Shown here: piece after piece, positions 1 to 11,367 of the stretch
Layout: each line of letters starts with the position of its first letter
How positions within the stretch are numbered: position 1 is the first letter of the stretch
Assembly (NCBI GenBank): GCA_002270565.1
Contig: NQMI01000001.1
Location: 63,973-127,972, forward strand
Direction of reading: 5' to 3'
DNA length: 64,000 nucleotides
Source of the DNA: Stenocarpella maydis
Taxonomy: Eukaryota; Ascomycota; Sordariomycetes; Diaporthales; Diaporthaceae
Translations under genes and position numbers: made by a program
The notes under the pieces: generated by a model
The model's database searches: none
Told to the model about the DNA's origin: nothing
The model's input: only the letters and a program-made list of their open reading frames with translations

Positions 1-477
1 CAGACTTACCGTATCCTGGTGAACCACTATGCGGTCAAAATGGCCTCCCTCGACCAAGTCGCGCATTATCTTGACGACATGAAGTGGTTCCACATCCCCC
101 TTCACGGTGCCGTCTTCCTCGCGCTGTTCAAGGGCTTTGGCCTATACGGTGGGCCCGAGGGCCAAGTCTGGAGCCCCCGGCGGCTCGAGAGCGTGTGGAA
201 TGCTTTCGCCCAGGCGCTCGCGGAGAACACACACGGCCTGTACGTCGACGTGTGGATGGCGAAGTGGGTCCTCCGGGCGTACCGCAAATGCGGCACCGGG
301 TTCCGAGTCCGGGAGGTCTGGGCGGAGCTCAAGCCACGGTGCGAGACGGATTTTGAGCCCGAGGACGTCGAGCATTTCGAGGAGTTTTTGGTTGATATCT
401 TTGAAGGCGGCGGCCAGGCGAAGGAATATGGAGACACGGGCATGTTCGGGCGAGCCGGGGTTTGGAGCTACGACTAA
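1..477 (+). CDS. PPR-like protein, C-terminal part (5' end outside window)
   Basis: The frame is open from base 1 and ends at a TAA at 475-477, so only the last ~158 residues are present. The fragment is rich in alpha-helical, repeat-like segments of about 35 residues. It contains phrases such as TYRILVNHYAV and DVWMAKWVLRAYRKCG, which resemble the helical pairs of fungal pentatricopeptide-repeat proteins of mitochondrial RNA metabolism. The tail is acidic and has no domain I recognise. The PPR assignment rests on this resemblance only, because no complete repeat array is visible. A different alpha-solenoid protein is possible. Confidence 0.55.
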   Translation, partial: QTYRILVNHYAVKMASLDQVAHYLDDMKWFHIPLHGAVFLALFKGFGLYGGPEGQVWSPRRLESVWNAFAQALAENTHGLYVDVWMAKWVLRAYRKCGTGFRVREVWAELKPRCETDFEPEDVEHFEEFLVDIFEGGGQAKEYGDTGMFGRAGVWSYD

Positions 478-1433
478 ATGCGGCGCAAAAGGACTTGTAG
501 ACAGTTATGCGGCCATCTATGATACCACCTGTAAAAATACTGAATCTGGCCACATGGGCCCATTGTATATCATGGAGAGTCAAGCATGACAAGTCGAGTA
601 GTTCGGCTTTGTCTCATGGATTCGTACATTTTCTCATGGCCTAGATGGTTGTCCGCCGAGACCGAAGGTGGGGACGTCCACTGCTCAAGGACCAGTGAGG
701 GCTTCTGGCGTCCATCTGCATGTCCAGTGCCAACTTCGACGGCCAAAATTGAAATGTATTCCTCCCATGTGTACAACACAAGTCCCACGGCTTGGCAACT
801 TCAGCCTTGCCCTGGGCCTCATCTGCCGAAGCAGCAGATGCGCGTGGCTTGAAAGTGGGTTCGCAGGTCGTATGCCAAAAGCTTAGCAACCTTGGTGCAG
901 CATATCGATCGCGAAAGCCCTCTGGCTCACTGCAAGCAATTAGGGTCCACGGCAGGTTACGAGAGCGTACAGTTTAGAAGACCTACATTTCTCATATGAG
1001 AGCACATAGCATATGCTTCTCAGGGGTCCATTCTATACCGGCTGGGACGCCTGCAGTTCCAATACTAAGACGATGTGTTCGTCCGAGGGCCGGGGCCTCC
1101 CTTGCATCCTAGGACATGCCTCACCGCGGCGGCAATGGTAAATGAATCCCGGAGCCATGGCGCAGAGCTAAGTACATTCAATACAGGTCCATGGGATTGG
1201 CAGCGCATGCTTCAGTACATAGGTTTCTGCCGATCCGATAAGTGCGCGCAAGACTCTGGAGTGAGGGAACGGCTGAGGGCGGGACTCAAGGAAAATTGAT
1301 TGCTGAAGTTGTCTATCCGAGCTTCTATCCGCGCTCCATATCCTTGTTCCATATCCTCGTCTCAACATCTCAAAGCCCACCTCATCGTCGTTATGTACAA
1401 GCCCACCGTATTGGAACAGATGGATTTTGTCGT
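478..1433. other. Intergenic, no gene seen
   Basis: This is the 3' flank of the PPR-like gene and the 3' flank of COX8 on the other strand, so two genes converge here. Short open frames occur on both strands but none shows family resemblance or splice-consistent extension. Confidence 0.5.
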
Positions 1434-1731
1434 CTATGTGCGGGGCTTGTAGGTTTGCCAGGCTGAGAACTGTCAATGATCCACACGCAGACATGAAGAC
1501 TGCCAACTCGGGTAAGCACAACGCACTGGCAATTAGGAAGGGAGCGGAGAATCCGGTGGCGCAGAAGCCCCAGAACAAAAGGGGGAAGCTCTTCTTCTTG
1601 GGGTCGAAGGGGATGTTGGTGTAGGGGCCCTCGGCGTAGTGGTAGGGGGAGGACATCTGGGAGCGGGTGGCGTGGAAGCCTCGGCGGCCAGCAACCTGGG
1701 TGGTGGCGCGGACGGCGGCGCGGGAGAACAT
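1434..1731 (-). CDS. COX8: Cytochrome c oxidase subunit Cox8 (subunit VIIc family), two exons
   Basis: Small nuclear-encoded subunit of respiratory complex IV in the inner mitochondrial membrane. Exon 1 is 1527-1731 and exon 2 is 1434-1462. The intron has donor GTGCGT and acceptor TTCTCAG. The spliced product is 77 residues, the normal size for this family. It has a basic mitochondrial presequence (MFSRAAVRATTQ...GRRGF), the conserved SSPYHYAEGPYTNIPF segment, one membrane helix (FPLLFWGFCATGFSAPFLIA) and a short tail reading TWQTYKPRT. Without splicing the frame runs on into unrelated residues, and splicing restores the conserved WQTYK tail. Another in-frame ATG lies at 1767, but the start at 1731 matches family length. 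It is divergent from MTR4. Confidence 0.9.
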
Positions 1732-2397
1732 CTGGAGGCGGGTGGGCCGATTTAGCATCAATTGCAAGTCAGTTGCATTTGCGTTCCCTGGGTAAAGACT
1801 GACCTTGAATAGTGCTTGGGTGGGGGTTCGCAGCTAAGGGCGGGTGGTTGAGAGGCAGTGACGTTGATTCACGGCTATCATCACAACTGGAAGACGAAGT
1901 CGTATGAGAGCTCTCAGTCGCAGGTCGGAGCAATTCGGCGCCTAAAATCTCAGGCCGGAACGTCGGGTCCCACGTGCAGGGGCTCGCTTGGACACCGCTC
2001 TACCGGGTTCTTTCTTATCAGTTCTGCCTATCGCAAAAAAGTTGAGCTCGAATCGAGATTTGGTAGCGCCATCGCTGCTGTGGTTGCGGCTGCCGGCTGC
2101 AGTTGATTCAATTTGTGTAATTGGCACCCTCCAACTTGACTTCACCGAGCTCCTCCACCCTCACCTCACAGCCACTCTGCGGACCTCACCCCTCCCTGAC
2201 GGCCTTGTCACGGAGCTGATAACCTTTCCAGCCGCTCCCGCAACAAACCCTGGGTCCCGCCTGCTGTTTGGAGCCCCGGACTCGGAGGCAACGCTATTCG
2301 AAAATCCCTTCAACCACTATCGCGCCCGCCTCGCCTGTTGCTAACGAGTAACCTCTCGACCCGAGTTGGCTGCGGCGACACCGCGATCCAATACACC
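1732..2397. promoter_or_regulatory. Shared upstream region of COX8 and MTR4
   Basis: This 666-bp stretch separates two divergent genes and must hold both promoters and 5' leaders. It contains pyrimidine-rich stretches near 2005-2030 and 2140-2180, typical of fungal promoters. I recognise no specific binding site. Confidence 0.5.
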
Positions 2398-5300
2398 ATG
2401 GACGAGCTTTTTGACGTTTTCGACGAGCCGCCCAAACAGGCGGCCGACTCCGCAGGGCCCCAGGCCGGCGCCGAGCCCTCACAAGCCGCGGCGACCTCGC
2501 CGTCTGCAAGGGCGAAGTCGTCAAGGAGGGAAAAGACGGACAAGAAGAAAGACAAGAGCAAGAAGCGAAAAGCAGATGGAAACATCAAGAATGGCACGTC
2601 CAATGACGCAGACGTCGAGATGGCCGACGGCGAGGAGCTCTCCAACGATAATGACGAGAGCGAGGAGGAACGACAAGACCAAGAGTCGGGCGAAAATAGT
2701 CCCCAGGATCCCAAGCGACGGAAGAAGGAGGCCGAGGCGGACCCCGTAATGGCAGACACATTCACCACTGCCGCCTCGAGAGAGGTTGCTGCTGCGGAGG
2801 GTTTTGCGCCGGCAAAGGGCGAGGAGGCCGACAAGGCCCTGACCATTGCGCACAACATCCAACATCAGGTCGCACTGCCGCCAGATCTAGATTACGAATA
2901 CGTCCCACTCTCGAGTCACAAGCCACCCGCCGAGCCCGCGCGGACCTACAGCTTCAAGCTCGACCCATTCCAGAGCTTGTCTGTAGCCTCGATCCAAAGG
3001 GATGAGTCCGTCCTGGTCTCGGCTCATACCAGTGCGGGAAAGACAGTCGTTGCCGAGTACGCAATCGCTCAATGTCTAAAGAATAAACAGAGGGTTATTT
3101 ACACCAGCCCCATCAAGGCGCTGAGCAACCAGAAGTACCGAGACTTCCAGGCTGACTTTGGAGACGTGGGGCTGATGACAGGAGATGTTACTATCAACCC
3201 TACTGCAAGTTGCTTGGTCATGACAACCGAAATTCTGCGGTCCATGCTTTACCGCGGATCCGAGATCATGCGAGAGGTTGCGTGGGTTGTATTCGACGAG
3301 ATCCACTATCTCCGAGACAAGAGTCGCGGCGTGGTCTGGGAGGAAACCATCATTTTACTGCCAGACAAGGTCCGATATGTCTTCTTGTCCGCAACTATTC
3401 CCAATGCTTTCCAGTTTGCGGAGTGGATCGCCAAAATACACCGCCAAGCATGTCACGTCGTCTATACCGATTTCCGACCAACCCCTCTGCAGAATTACTT
3501 CTTCCCAGCTGGCGGCGAGGGCATCTTCCTTGTCGTTGACGAGAAGAGCAACTTCAAGGAGAACAATTTCAACAAGGCCATGGCTCTCATCGAACAAAAG
3601 AATGGTGCAGATCCAGCCGACCCCAACGCGCAAATGAAGGGAAGAGGAAAGAACAAGAAAACGAACAAGGGCGGCAAGTCCGACTCGCAGTCAGATATCT
3701 CCAAGATCATCAAGATGATCATGAAGAGATCCTTCCACCCTGTCATCGTCTTCAACTTTAGCAAGCGGGATTGTGAGGCAATGGCCCTCGCCATCTCACA
3801 CATGACCTTCAACAACGCATCCGAGAAGCAACTGGTGAGAGAGGTGTTCCACAGTGCCATTAACCAGTTGGCCGAGGAGGACCGGGCGCTTCCGCAAATC
3901 ACACATATTCTGCCTCTTCTGGAGAAGGGCATTGGTGTCCATCACTCTGGCCTCCTGCCTATCTTGAAGGAGACCATCGAGATTTTGTTCCAGGAGGGTC
4001 TGATCAAGGCCCTTTTTGCTACCGAGACCTTCTCCATCGGCTTGAACATGCCCGCCAGGACTGTTGTTTTCACCTCGGTTATGAAGTTCGACGGAGTCAA
4101 ACAACGCCCTCTGACCACCGGCGAGTACATCCAAATGTCCGGCCGTGCTGGTCGTCGTGGTCTCGACGACCGCGGTATCGTCATCATGATGATCGATGAC
4201 AAGCTCGAGCCGGAGACAGCAAAGGGCATCGTAGCTGGCGAGCAAGATAAGCTCAACTCGGCCTTTTACCTGGGGTACAACATGGTCCTCAACCTACAGC
4301 GAATCGAGACCATCTCACCCGAGTTCATGCTTGAGCGATGTTTCTACCAGTTCCAGAACGCTGCCAGCGTTCCTGGGCTGGAAAAGGAGCTCATATCTCT
4401 GCAGCAGGAGCGGGACAACATGGTGATTCCAGACGAGAACACGGTCAAGGAATACTACAACCTGCGAAATCAAATCGAGGACTACACCAAGGATATGGTC
4501 GCGGTGATACAGCACCCAAACTATTGCACCGAGTTCCTTCAACCTGGCCGACTGGTACAAATCAAGACACCGAGCGGCGAGGATTTCGACTGGGGCGTCA
4601 TCATTAACTTTGTCTCACGGCGGTCACCCAAGGCCGGCGAGCCACCGCATCTGCCCCAAGAGTCCATCTTCATCGATGTGCTCCTACGACTGGACGGGGA
4701 GAGCAGCGATGTCAAGCGAATCCAGCCTGCCAGCGGCGTCATGCCGCCCGGTGTCCGCCCGTTCGTGGAGAGCAGGTCCAAGACCTGCAGGTACGAGGTC
4801 GTGCCGGTGCTCCTGAACTGCGTCAAGGCTTTCGGACAGATCCGGCTGTTTGTGAAGGGTGACCTGAAGACAGAGCAGGACATGGGTCACTGCGGAAAGA
4901 ACCTGGAGGAGGCCAAGCGACGCTTCCCTGACGGAATCCCTATCCTCGATCCCATTGAGAACATGGGCATCACCGACGATTCGTTCAAGAAGCTCATGCG
5001 CAAGATTGAAGTCCTAGAGTCGCGGCTGCTGTCGAACCCCCTGCACGGCTCACCTCTCCTCCCCGAGCTGTGGGAGCAATATTCCAAGAAAGTTACCTTG
5101 ACCGACAGGATCAAGGAGAAGAAGAAGGCCATCGCCAAGGCACACAGCATTGCCCAGCTCGACGAGCTCAAGTCACGCAAGCGTGTGCTCCGCCGCTTAG
5201 GATTCATCAACGACGCCGAGGTTGTGCAGATGAAGGCCCGTGTCGCCTGTGAGATCTCGTCCACCGAGGGCCACGAGTTGCTTCTCTCGGAGCTGCTTTT

Positions 5301-5855
5301 CAACCGATTCTTCAACGAGCTCACGCCCGAGGTATGCGCCTCGGTGCTCAGTGTCTTCATATTCGACGAGAAGGTGGAGACACAAGAGCTCAAGGAGGAG
5401 CTCATGAAGCCGTACCGCGAGATCCAGCGCCAGGCCAGGGTTATTGCCAAGGTCAGCCAGGAGAGCAAGCTCGATGTGAACGAGGATGAGTACGTCCAGA
5501 GTCTGAAGTGGCAGCTCATGGAGACTGTTTACGCCTGGGCTCAGGGAAGGCCGTTTGCAGAAATCTGGTATGTTTTTTTTTTTTTTTAATGTTTGCCCAT
5601 GGCGCTGTGTATCACAAAAATCCCACGCTGCGAAGCGCCGTCCAACATGTTTGCAGCTTGCTAACGTATCCCAGCAAAATGACCAATGCCTACGAGGGCT
5701 CGCTCATCCGCCTGTTCCGGCGCCTGGAGGAGTTGCTGCGGCAGATGGCCCAAGCCGGCAAGGTCATGGGCAGCGAGGAGCTGAGCAAGAAGTTTGAAGA
5801 ATCCCTCAACAAGATCAAGAGGGACATCGTGGCTGCCCAGAGCTTGTATCTATAA
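2398..5855 (+). CDS. MTR4: Mtr4-type DExH RNA helicase of the nuclear exosome
   Basis: ATP-dependent 3'-5' RNA helicase of the TRAMP complex, which feeds aberrant RNAs and rRNA precursors to the nuclear exosome. Exons are 2398-5567 and 5675-5855, giving 1116 residues, the usual family size. In order: an acidic and lysine-rich N-terminus; motif I with SAGKT near residue 212; motif II DEIH near 300; motif III SAT near 331; motif VI QMSGRAGRRG near 582; then the arch/KOW insertion and a C-terminal helical DSHCT domain ending FAEICKMTNAYEGSLIRLF. The intron interrupts that last motif, and the joined codon TG|C gives the conserved Cys. The ATG at 2398 begins MDELFDVFDE, which suits the family; earlier in-frame codons are not ATG. 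The intron starts GTATG and is followed at once by 15 T. Confidence 0.96.
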
Positions 5856-6266
5856 TCATGCCATGAGTTTGGCATTCCTTTTTGGGCTGAAACCGACCAT
5901 GTTGGATTTTCTGGGTTTTGCACCCATTGGACAGGAGTTTCGGACGGAAAATACCATGATCACAGCGGCGTAGGTAATTCAAGATAGATTAGGGGCACGT
6001 AGCATGAACCCCGACGAAGTAGTTGTCGGCTGGAGTGGCTGTGTTTCGCTAGGTCCTGCATGACCACCAAGTCAAATGCCTTCTCAGACTTTGGTGTCGG
6101 GTCCTTGCAAGTTTGACAAACAGTCTTCGGATTTTTATACTTCTGTGGCCTCTGGTGAATCCTGCCACGTTCAGATGCCTCGAAGGAGCTCTGAACAACC
6201 CTCTGACAGCCACATGCTGCCCTAGACACCTTCCCATGCTGTCCAGGTAGAAGGTGGGACGGGACA
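5856..6266. other. Convergent 3' flanks of MTR4 and DSC3
   Basis: About 410 bp between two converging genes. It should contain both 3' UTRs and polyadenylation signals. No gene is seen. Confidence 0.5.
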
Positions 6267-7230
6267 CTAGCCGATTGCCCTGATCGTGCCGATAAGCAAG
6301 CTCAGCACGAACCCAAAGTAGACAAACACCCGCATCCGCTTGGGGATCTTCTCCTCGTCGCGGACAAGCCACCCGATGGCCCCGAGCGGCCAGATGAAGC
6401 CGATGAACATGCCCTTGAGCAGTACATCCAGCACGCCAGCGACACCAAACTCGTCCCCCCCGCCGGCAGCGGCAGCGGCAGCGGCCTCGCCGTCATCGCC
6501 GCCAGCCCCGGCCGGCATCGCCGGCGCGGCGTCGTTGTTGTTGTCGATCCAGGCGTCCTCCATCCCCCGCAGCGTGTCCGGGCTCGGCAGCGTGTCGGCC
6601 GTGTGCCGCGCCTCCTGGATGGACCGGAACTGCAGGCGCAGCTGGCTGACCTCGGCGGCGGTGAGCCCCGCGGCGAGGAGCCTGTCGAAGCCGCGGGGGG
6701 CCCGCCGCCGCCGCCGCTGCTGCTGGTCCTGTCCCGGCCCCGCCCCGCCGGGCAGCGGTGAGCTGCTGCCCGGCGCGTAGGGCGACGAGGCGGCCGCGCC
6801 GGGGTCGGGCTGTTCCGGGACGGGCTCCTCGGCCCTCCGCCGCTCCTCGTCGAGCTCCGCGTCCGTGAGCAGGTCGCCGATGCTGCAGTTGACGTAGACG
6901 CGCTGCGCCGCGGCGCCGCCCTCGACCGCCTTGCCCTTGCCCTTGCCCCTGTGGTCATGCTGGTGCTCGTCCCTGGCGCCTGCCGCCGACGGAGGCGGGG
7001 GGATGGCCCTGAGGACGGCGCCGAGGACGGCCGTGTCCGGGAGGATCTTGCCGCCGTGGATGAAGCGCAGGCGGCACTGCGAGCTGGGCTGCTCGAGGCG
7101 GGTGCGGATCAGGTGCTTGAGGGCGGCGACGGTGGTGCGGGACGGGTGCGGGATGTCCAGGAGGAGGTCCGGGACGGAGGCGGAGAAGCGGACGGTGAGG
7201 AGGAGGGGCGGCGTGTACTGCGGCTTGGGT

Positions 7231-7270
<40 letters not shown>

Positions 7271-7382
7271 GGGCGCCGTGATGGTGCGGTGTGAGGAGCG
7301 TGGGCGGCTTGAGCGGCGGTGGGGGGTTCTGTCGGCGTGGCTTGGTGGGCGACGGCGACGAACTGCTGCCGCCTCCACTCAT
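6267..7382 (-). CDS. DSC3: DSC E3 ubiquitin ligase complex subunit 3 (Dsc3)
   Basis: Subunit of the Golgi/endosomal Dsc ubiquitin ligase complex, which in fungi activates SREBP and removes orphan membrane proteins. The product is 371 residues from the ATG at 7382. The first ~65 residues are low complexity (Ser, Pro, and a run of ten Thr encoded by a GTC/GAC microsatellite). A ubiquitin-like domain follows (TVRFSASVPDLLLDI ... LRFIHGGKILPD), then a linker ending in VYVNCSIGDLLTDAEL, then Ala/Gly/Pro-rich sequence. The conserved C-terminal region has LTAAEVSQLRLQF and two membrane helices (LLKGMFIGFIWPLGAIGWLV and VFVYFGFVLSLLIGTI). The frame is open further upstream, but those residues are unlike the family. 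Confidence 0.87.
7230..7265. repeat. GTC trinucleotide microsatellite inside DSC3
   Basis: About ten GTC units on the plus strand, read on the minus strand as consecutive Thr codons in the N-terminal linker of Dsc3. It keeps frame when its length changes by whole units, so it may vary among strains. Confidence 0.85.
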
Positions 7383-8304
7383 CTTGGCTATAATGGCAAG
7401 GCTATTATCATCAGTGGTACCATTGTCTGGCACATGATGTGCAAGGTCGTTGCTTGATGTGACTGAGCGGGGCGGGGGATTAGGGGTCTGTCTGTTGATG
7501 GGCGGAAGAGCCACTGATGAGATGACGTGCATCTGATAAGCGTAAGCGACGATAAGATTAGATATGCATGATACCGAGTTAGCGGGACATGCCCCCCTGG
7601 AAGTGAATGTCCCCCCAGCAACACATCTCTCCCTAGTCAGTCTTGTCATACTGACCGTGCAATTAGATCTCCATCACCGAGTTTCATCACGCAGTCGGAT
7701 ACTCAACCACCATACAAAAACGGAGGGCACATCACCAAGCACATCACCCGTGCTATGGCAAGACAGTTTGCATGCTCGAGGCCAATTGCCCAAGAGGAGG
7801 TACCCATTGCAAACATTACAAGTATCAATGCTCCGGGGCTACCAAGGCCTTTAGGAGTGGTATTATGATAGTGGGACTTGTGGTAGTGAGTGCCGTGAGA
7901 GTGGTAAGCGTGTTTGGGTACAAGACATCCAAATTACTCCTGGTTTGTCCCGTGTCCGATTTCTTTAGACTCTCCAAGAGTCGGTCTCACGATTCTGACT
8001 GTGGCGATGCAGTTTCATCACTATCTTCAGGGAAAAAGCCACATAACGGAGAATTCAAGTGACCAAAACCCCCTCCGACTTGATTTCAGTACTCATCCGA
8101 CCTACTGAAATCCCAGGCAGTGCCTTGTACCCTGACGAGAATCACCCTCAACGCCATTTCAAAACTCCGAAAATCCAAACATGACGGGCATTTGGTTACA
8201 ACAAGAACCCCCGACAGCGGTCCCAATGGGTCGTCAGTCATACGTCGTCTCATCCAAAGCAAAACCCCGCGTGATTGCAAATGGGGTTGGTGCATCATCG
8301 TCCT
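7383..8304. other. Intergenic between DSC3 and the GTPase-like gene
   Basis: About 920 bp holding the DSC3 promoter and leader and the 3' flank of the next gene. The plus-strand frames here show no family resemblance. Nothing else was recognised. Confidence 0.5.
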
Positions 8305-10878
8305 TCACCCCTTCTTCCGAAACAGGCTGGAGAACCTGCGGCTAGCCTTCTGCCGCAGCTTGGATCGGGTCCGGGTGGCCTGCACGGAGAAGCGGACCAG
8401 AGACTCAAAGAACTCGGTGGCGCCCTCGCCCGTCTTGGCAGAGCACTCGTAGTATGCCGACGCCCTGTTCTCCCGCGCAGCCTCCTCTCCCTGTGCGCGA
8501 GGTCAGCAAGCGCCCCACCGTGGCTAATCTCCAGGACCCGGGGGCTCAGAGGACGTACCTGGCCGACGGTGAATGCGGCCGACTCCCTGAGGAAGCCGAG
8601 CCGGAGGGTCGGGAAGCCAGGGCGCAGGTCGGCTTTCAGGCCGAGGACGATGGTCGGGACACCTGGGCAGTGCTTCTGGGCCACGCGCGACCACTATTCT
8701 CAGGCGTTAGCGCCCCCTCGGCCCCCCACCTTCGAGAAACCAGCCATTGTTCATTACCTTGGCGACAGACTTCAGGTTGCGCTCGTCTCCGATGTCAACG
8801 CAGATGACGACGACGTCAAAGTCCACCATAGTCAAGGGGTGCGGCTGGCCCTTCTTGATGTTTTGATGAGCAACGTCCCAAACCTCGGTGCGGGCCTTGC
8901 AGTCGTCGACCGTCAAGACACCAGTGAGCTTGACACGGATGGGCTCAGTGTCGGGGCCGTACATGCTGCTCTGAAACAGGTGTCAGCCCAGATCTCTCAG
9001 CCTGCCCTTCATGACGGTGGGATACATACGCCGATGCTGGCTGACATGGTGTAGCGACTATGCCGGTTAGCAATTCGGTATGCTACAACCCAAGCGGAAC
9101 GGGCTGCGAGACATTGCTTACGAGAGCAGATCATCCTTCCCACACTGCTGGTTTCCGATGAAGGCGACTCGGAAGTTGTACTCATCTGTATCGTCCATCA
9201 GTGCTGCATGGCATGCCTGTCTTATTGATGGGCTGTACCTTTCTTCCACGAGGTCAGCTTGCTGAAGAACTCCTTGGAAGACTTGCCCATGTCCCTCAGC
9301 ATGACCGACGCAGAACTCCTTCTGCCATAGTTCAAGTCACCCGCAGGAGTGCCCATGGCGGAGCGACGGGCTCGAATAGAGCCGAAAAGGCTCATCAGGC
9401 CCTTCTCGCGCCCATAATCAACAGCAGTTGCGCCGCTCTGTATCACCCGTGTTGTGGTTAGACATGTTGCAAGACTCAAATGTCCTGGGCTTTTTTTTGG
9501 GGGGGGGGGGGGGGAGGTGGGGAGGGGGGGGGGAGGTGAGGTCAAGGGGAGGGGAGAATTGGAACTCACATGAGCTCGGCCTTCATTGACGACATTGCCA
9601 TCATGCACGTTCTGCTCATCCATTGGAGCCAGATGGCCGGGGTGGAAGGTGTGCCGCTTTCTAGCGGGACGAGTGAAGACTACCATTTGGTCTTCGGACC
9701 TCAGTGGAGACACAACGCTTTCCTTCTCGCACATCCCTGTGTGCCCTTGGGAGTCATCTGACTCTGACGCCTCGTGCTCAGCAGCCTGGGCCTGCTTAAG
9801 CCCCCGGAAGAGATGGTCGAATTCGGTCATCAGGTGGTGCGACTGTTGGGCATGAGGAGCCGACTGAGAATTGAAGTACAAGGAAGACCTCCTCTTGGGG
9901 ATTTTGATCTGTAGGTGGCTCGCTCTGAGCCGGGTAGGGGTTTCCTCAAACCTGGGATTGACTTCAACAGGATCCAGAGCTGCCTCTTCAAGCTTCGTTC
10001 GGTCTTGGAGCTGTGGGTGGGCTTCTCCAAGTCCTGGACTGTCGTCGACCAGCCGGAAATCGACTTCATGAAGCTGCGCAGGCGTGTCAGGCTGCGAAGG
10101 GATACTTCGAAGCTGCACGTCGTCACGCTCTTCAGGCTTGACGGGGTGCTGGGAGAGTGGGTCGGGGTGTCCAGAGAGAAAACGTGAAGAAGAGGGGTCG
10201 TTGCCTGGTGTGAAAGCAGCAGATCCGCAATGGGTGGGTGCTGGTTCAGAGTGGGCCCTGGGCCTGACGCTCTCGCGAGAAAAGACAGCAGAGGGTAGCT
10301 CGGGACAAGGCTCAGGGGCGAGGGGTTCGGGACAGGCTCCAGGCGTGTCTGGGAGGCTATGGAGCCACCGCTGCATCCGCCGCGTGCAAAAGATGCGGCC
10401 CTGGGCACTTACACGTGCCTTATAAAGTCTGGAGGATGTTGGGCGATCACGCTCACAGAATGGCTCCGCAGCCCTCCTGAAATCCTCCAGGTCAACGTAG
10501 ATGTACTCTGGGAAGACGGGCGAGGGCTGCGCATTGTATATGCTTCTACCATGGATGGCACGCTGCCACCCCTCCCTCTCAGCCCTGAGGCTGCTCACTT
10601 CCATTGACAAGGATTGCTGAAGGGTCAACTATGGCAGTGTTGATATCCTCAACTCGTGTGCTGTGTGTGCTCTGTACACATACACGCCAAAGCTCTGTTG
10701 TTTCCTTCTGACCGAGTGTTGCAATGAATGGTTGCCCTGACTTCTGAGGGACAACAGCAGTGAAGAATGCGTCTTTTGGAAGTTTCTCCAACAGAGATAA
10801 GAGGTAGCATGGGGGATATGTTGCTGCAGCTGATGGTCTTGAGGTTGTGGTCAAGATGGTCCAAACCGCATGAGTGCA
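8305..10878 (-). CDS. Rho/Ras-like protein with degenerate G boxes and long N-terminal extension
   Basis: Exons, in order of translation: 10684-10878 (5' limit unknown), 9570-10616, 9239-9437, 9122-9185, 9030-9057, 8758-8970, 8559-8693, 8305-8490. All phases close. From the first clear ATG (10604) the protein is 619 residues. The exon at 10684 is joined by a GTATGT donor and CTTCAG acceptor and lengthens the frame, but has no ATG, so the true start lies further upstream. The first ~400 residues are Pro/Ser-rich and look disordered. The last ~215 form a small-GTPase fold. The P-loop reads GNQQCGKDD, with Asp where Ser/Thr should bind Mg2+. The G3 box is WDVAHQN instead of DTAGQE. G4 is GLKADL. 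G5, ECSAKTG, is normal. The C-terminus is strongly basic (ASRRFSSLFRKKG) with no CaaX box, so it could bind membrane by charge but not by prenylation. It may bind nucleotide poorly or be a pseudo-GTPase. Confidence 0.75.
9438..9569 (-). repeat. Intron with poly-C tract in the GTPase-like gene
   Basis: This 132-bp intron has donor GTGAGT, branch-like CTAAC and acceptor ATACAG. Its centre holds runs that on the plus strand read T8 (9491-9498) and G16 (9499-9514), then more G-rich sequence to 9533. In the coding sense this is a long poly-C tract. The intron is nearly frame-open, which makes an unspliced reading look like coding sequence. Confidence 0.8.
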
Positions 10879-11367
10879 TCAGGCTTGCTTGATCATTGGT
10901 GATGATTGGTGAGCCGTGTCAGGCATGACCATCTGAGGAAGCACGCGGGGGCTACAAAAGAAGGGCCTTGCAGCCTAGAGACTGCAAGTCCAGTCCTAGG
11001 CCTTGGTGGTAACAAGGTCAGGCTGGGTCCACTTCAATGTCGTTGTTGTTGTTATTGTCGCCGTGGGAACCCCCACCCTCCGTCCACTGCCAATGGCTCC
11101 CTTCAAGTCAGCTTGGACGTGACAACCAAAGCTTGAACACTGGTGGGTGGTTCAGGTCACCAATAATCCATCCCCCCATAGAGAAATGCTAGCTCCAGCT
11201 CCTTCAGAGCCACTGGGTGGTGGCGATTGACTGCCAGGGCCAGGGTGTGCACAGTTTTGGACGACGAGTCGCCATCATTAAGATCTGAGATGAAACCAAA
11301 ATGTTGTCTTTTTTTTTTTTTTTTTTTTTTCCCCCCCAAACCGGCCCAAACCTGGCCATGCCCCCCT
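10879..11367. other. Intergenic with T22/C7 homopolymer
   Basis: Lies between the GTPase-like gene's 5' side and the 3' end of the aminotransferase gene. Missing first exon(s) of the GTPase-like gene probably lie in or beyond the first part. A run of 22 T followed by 7 C occupies 11309-11337. No gene was recognised. Confidence 0.5.
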
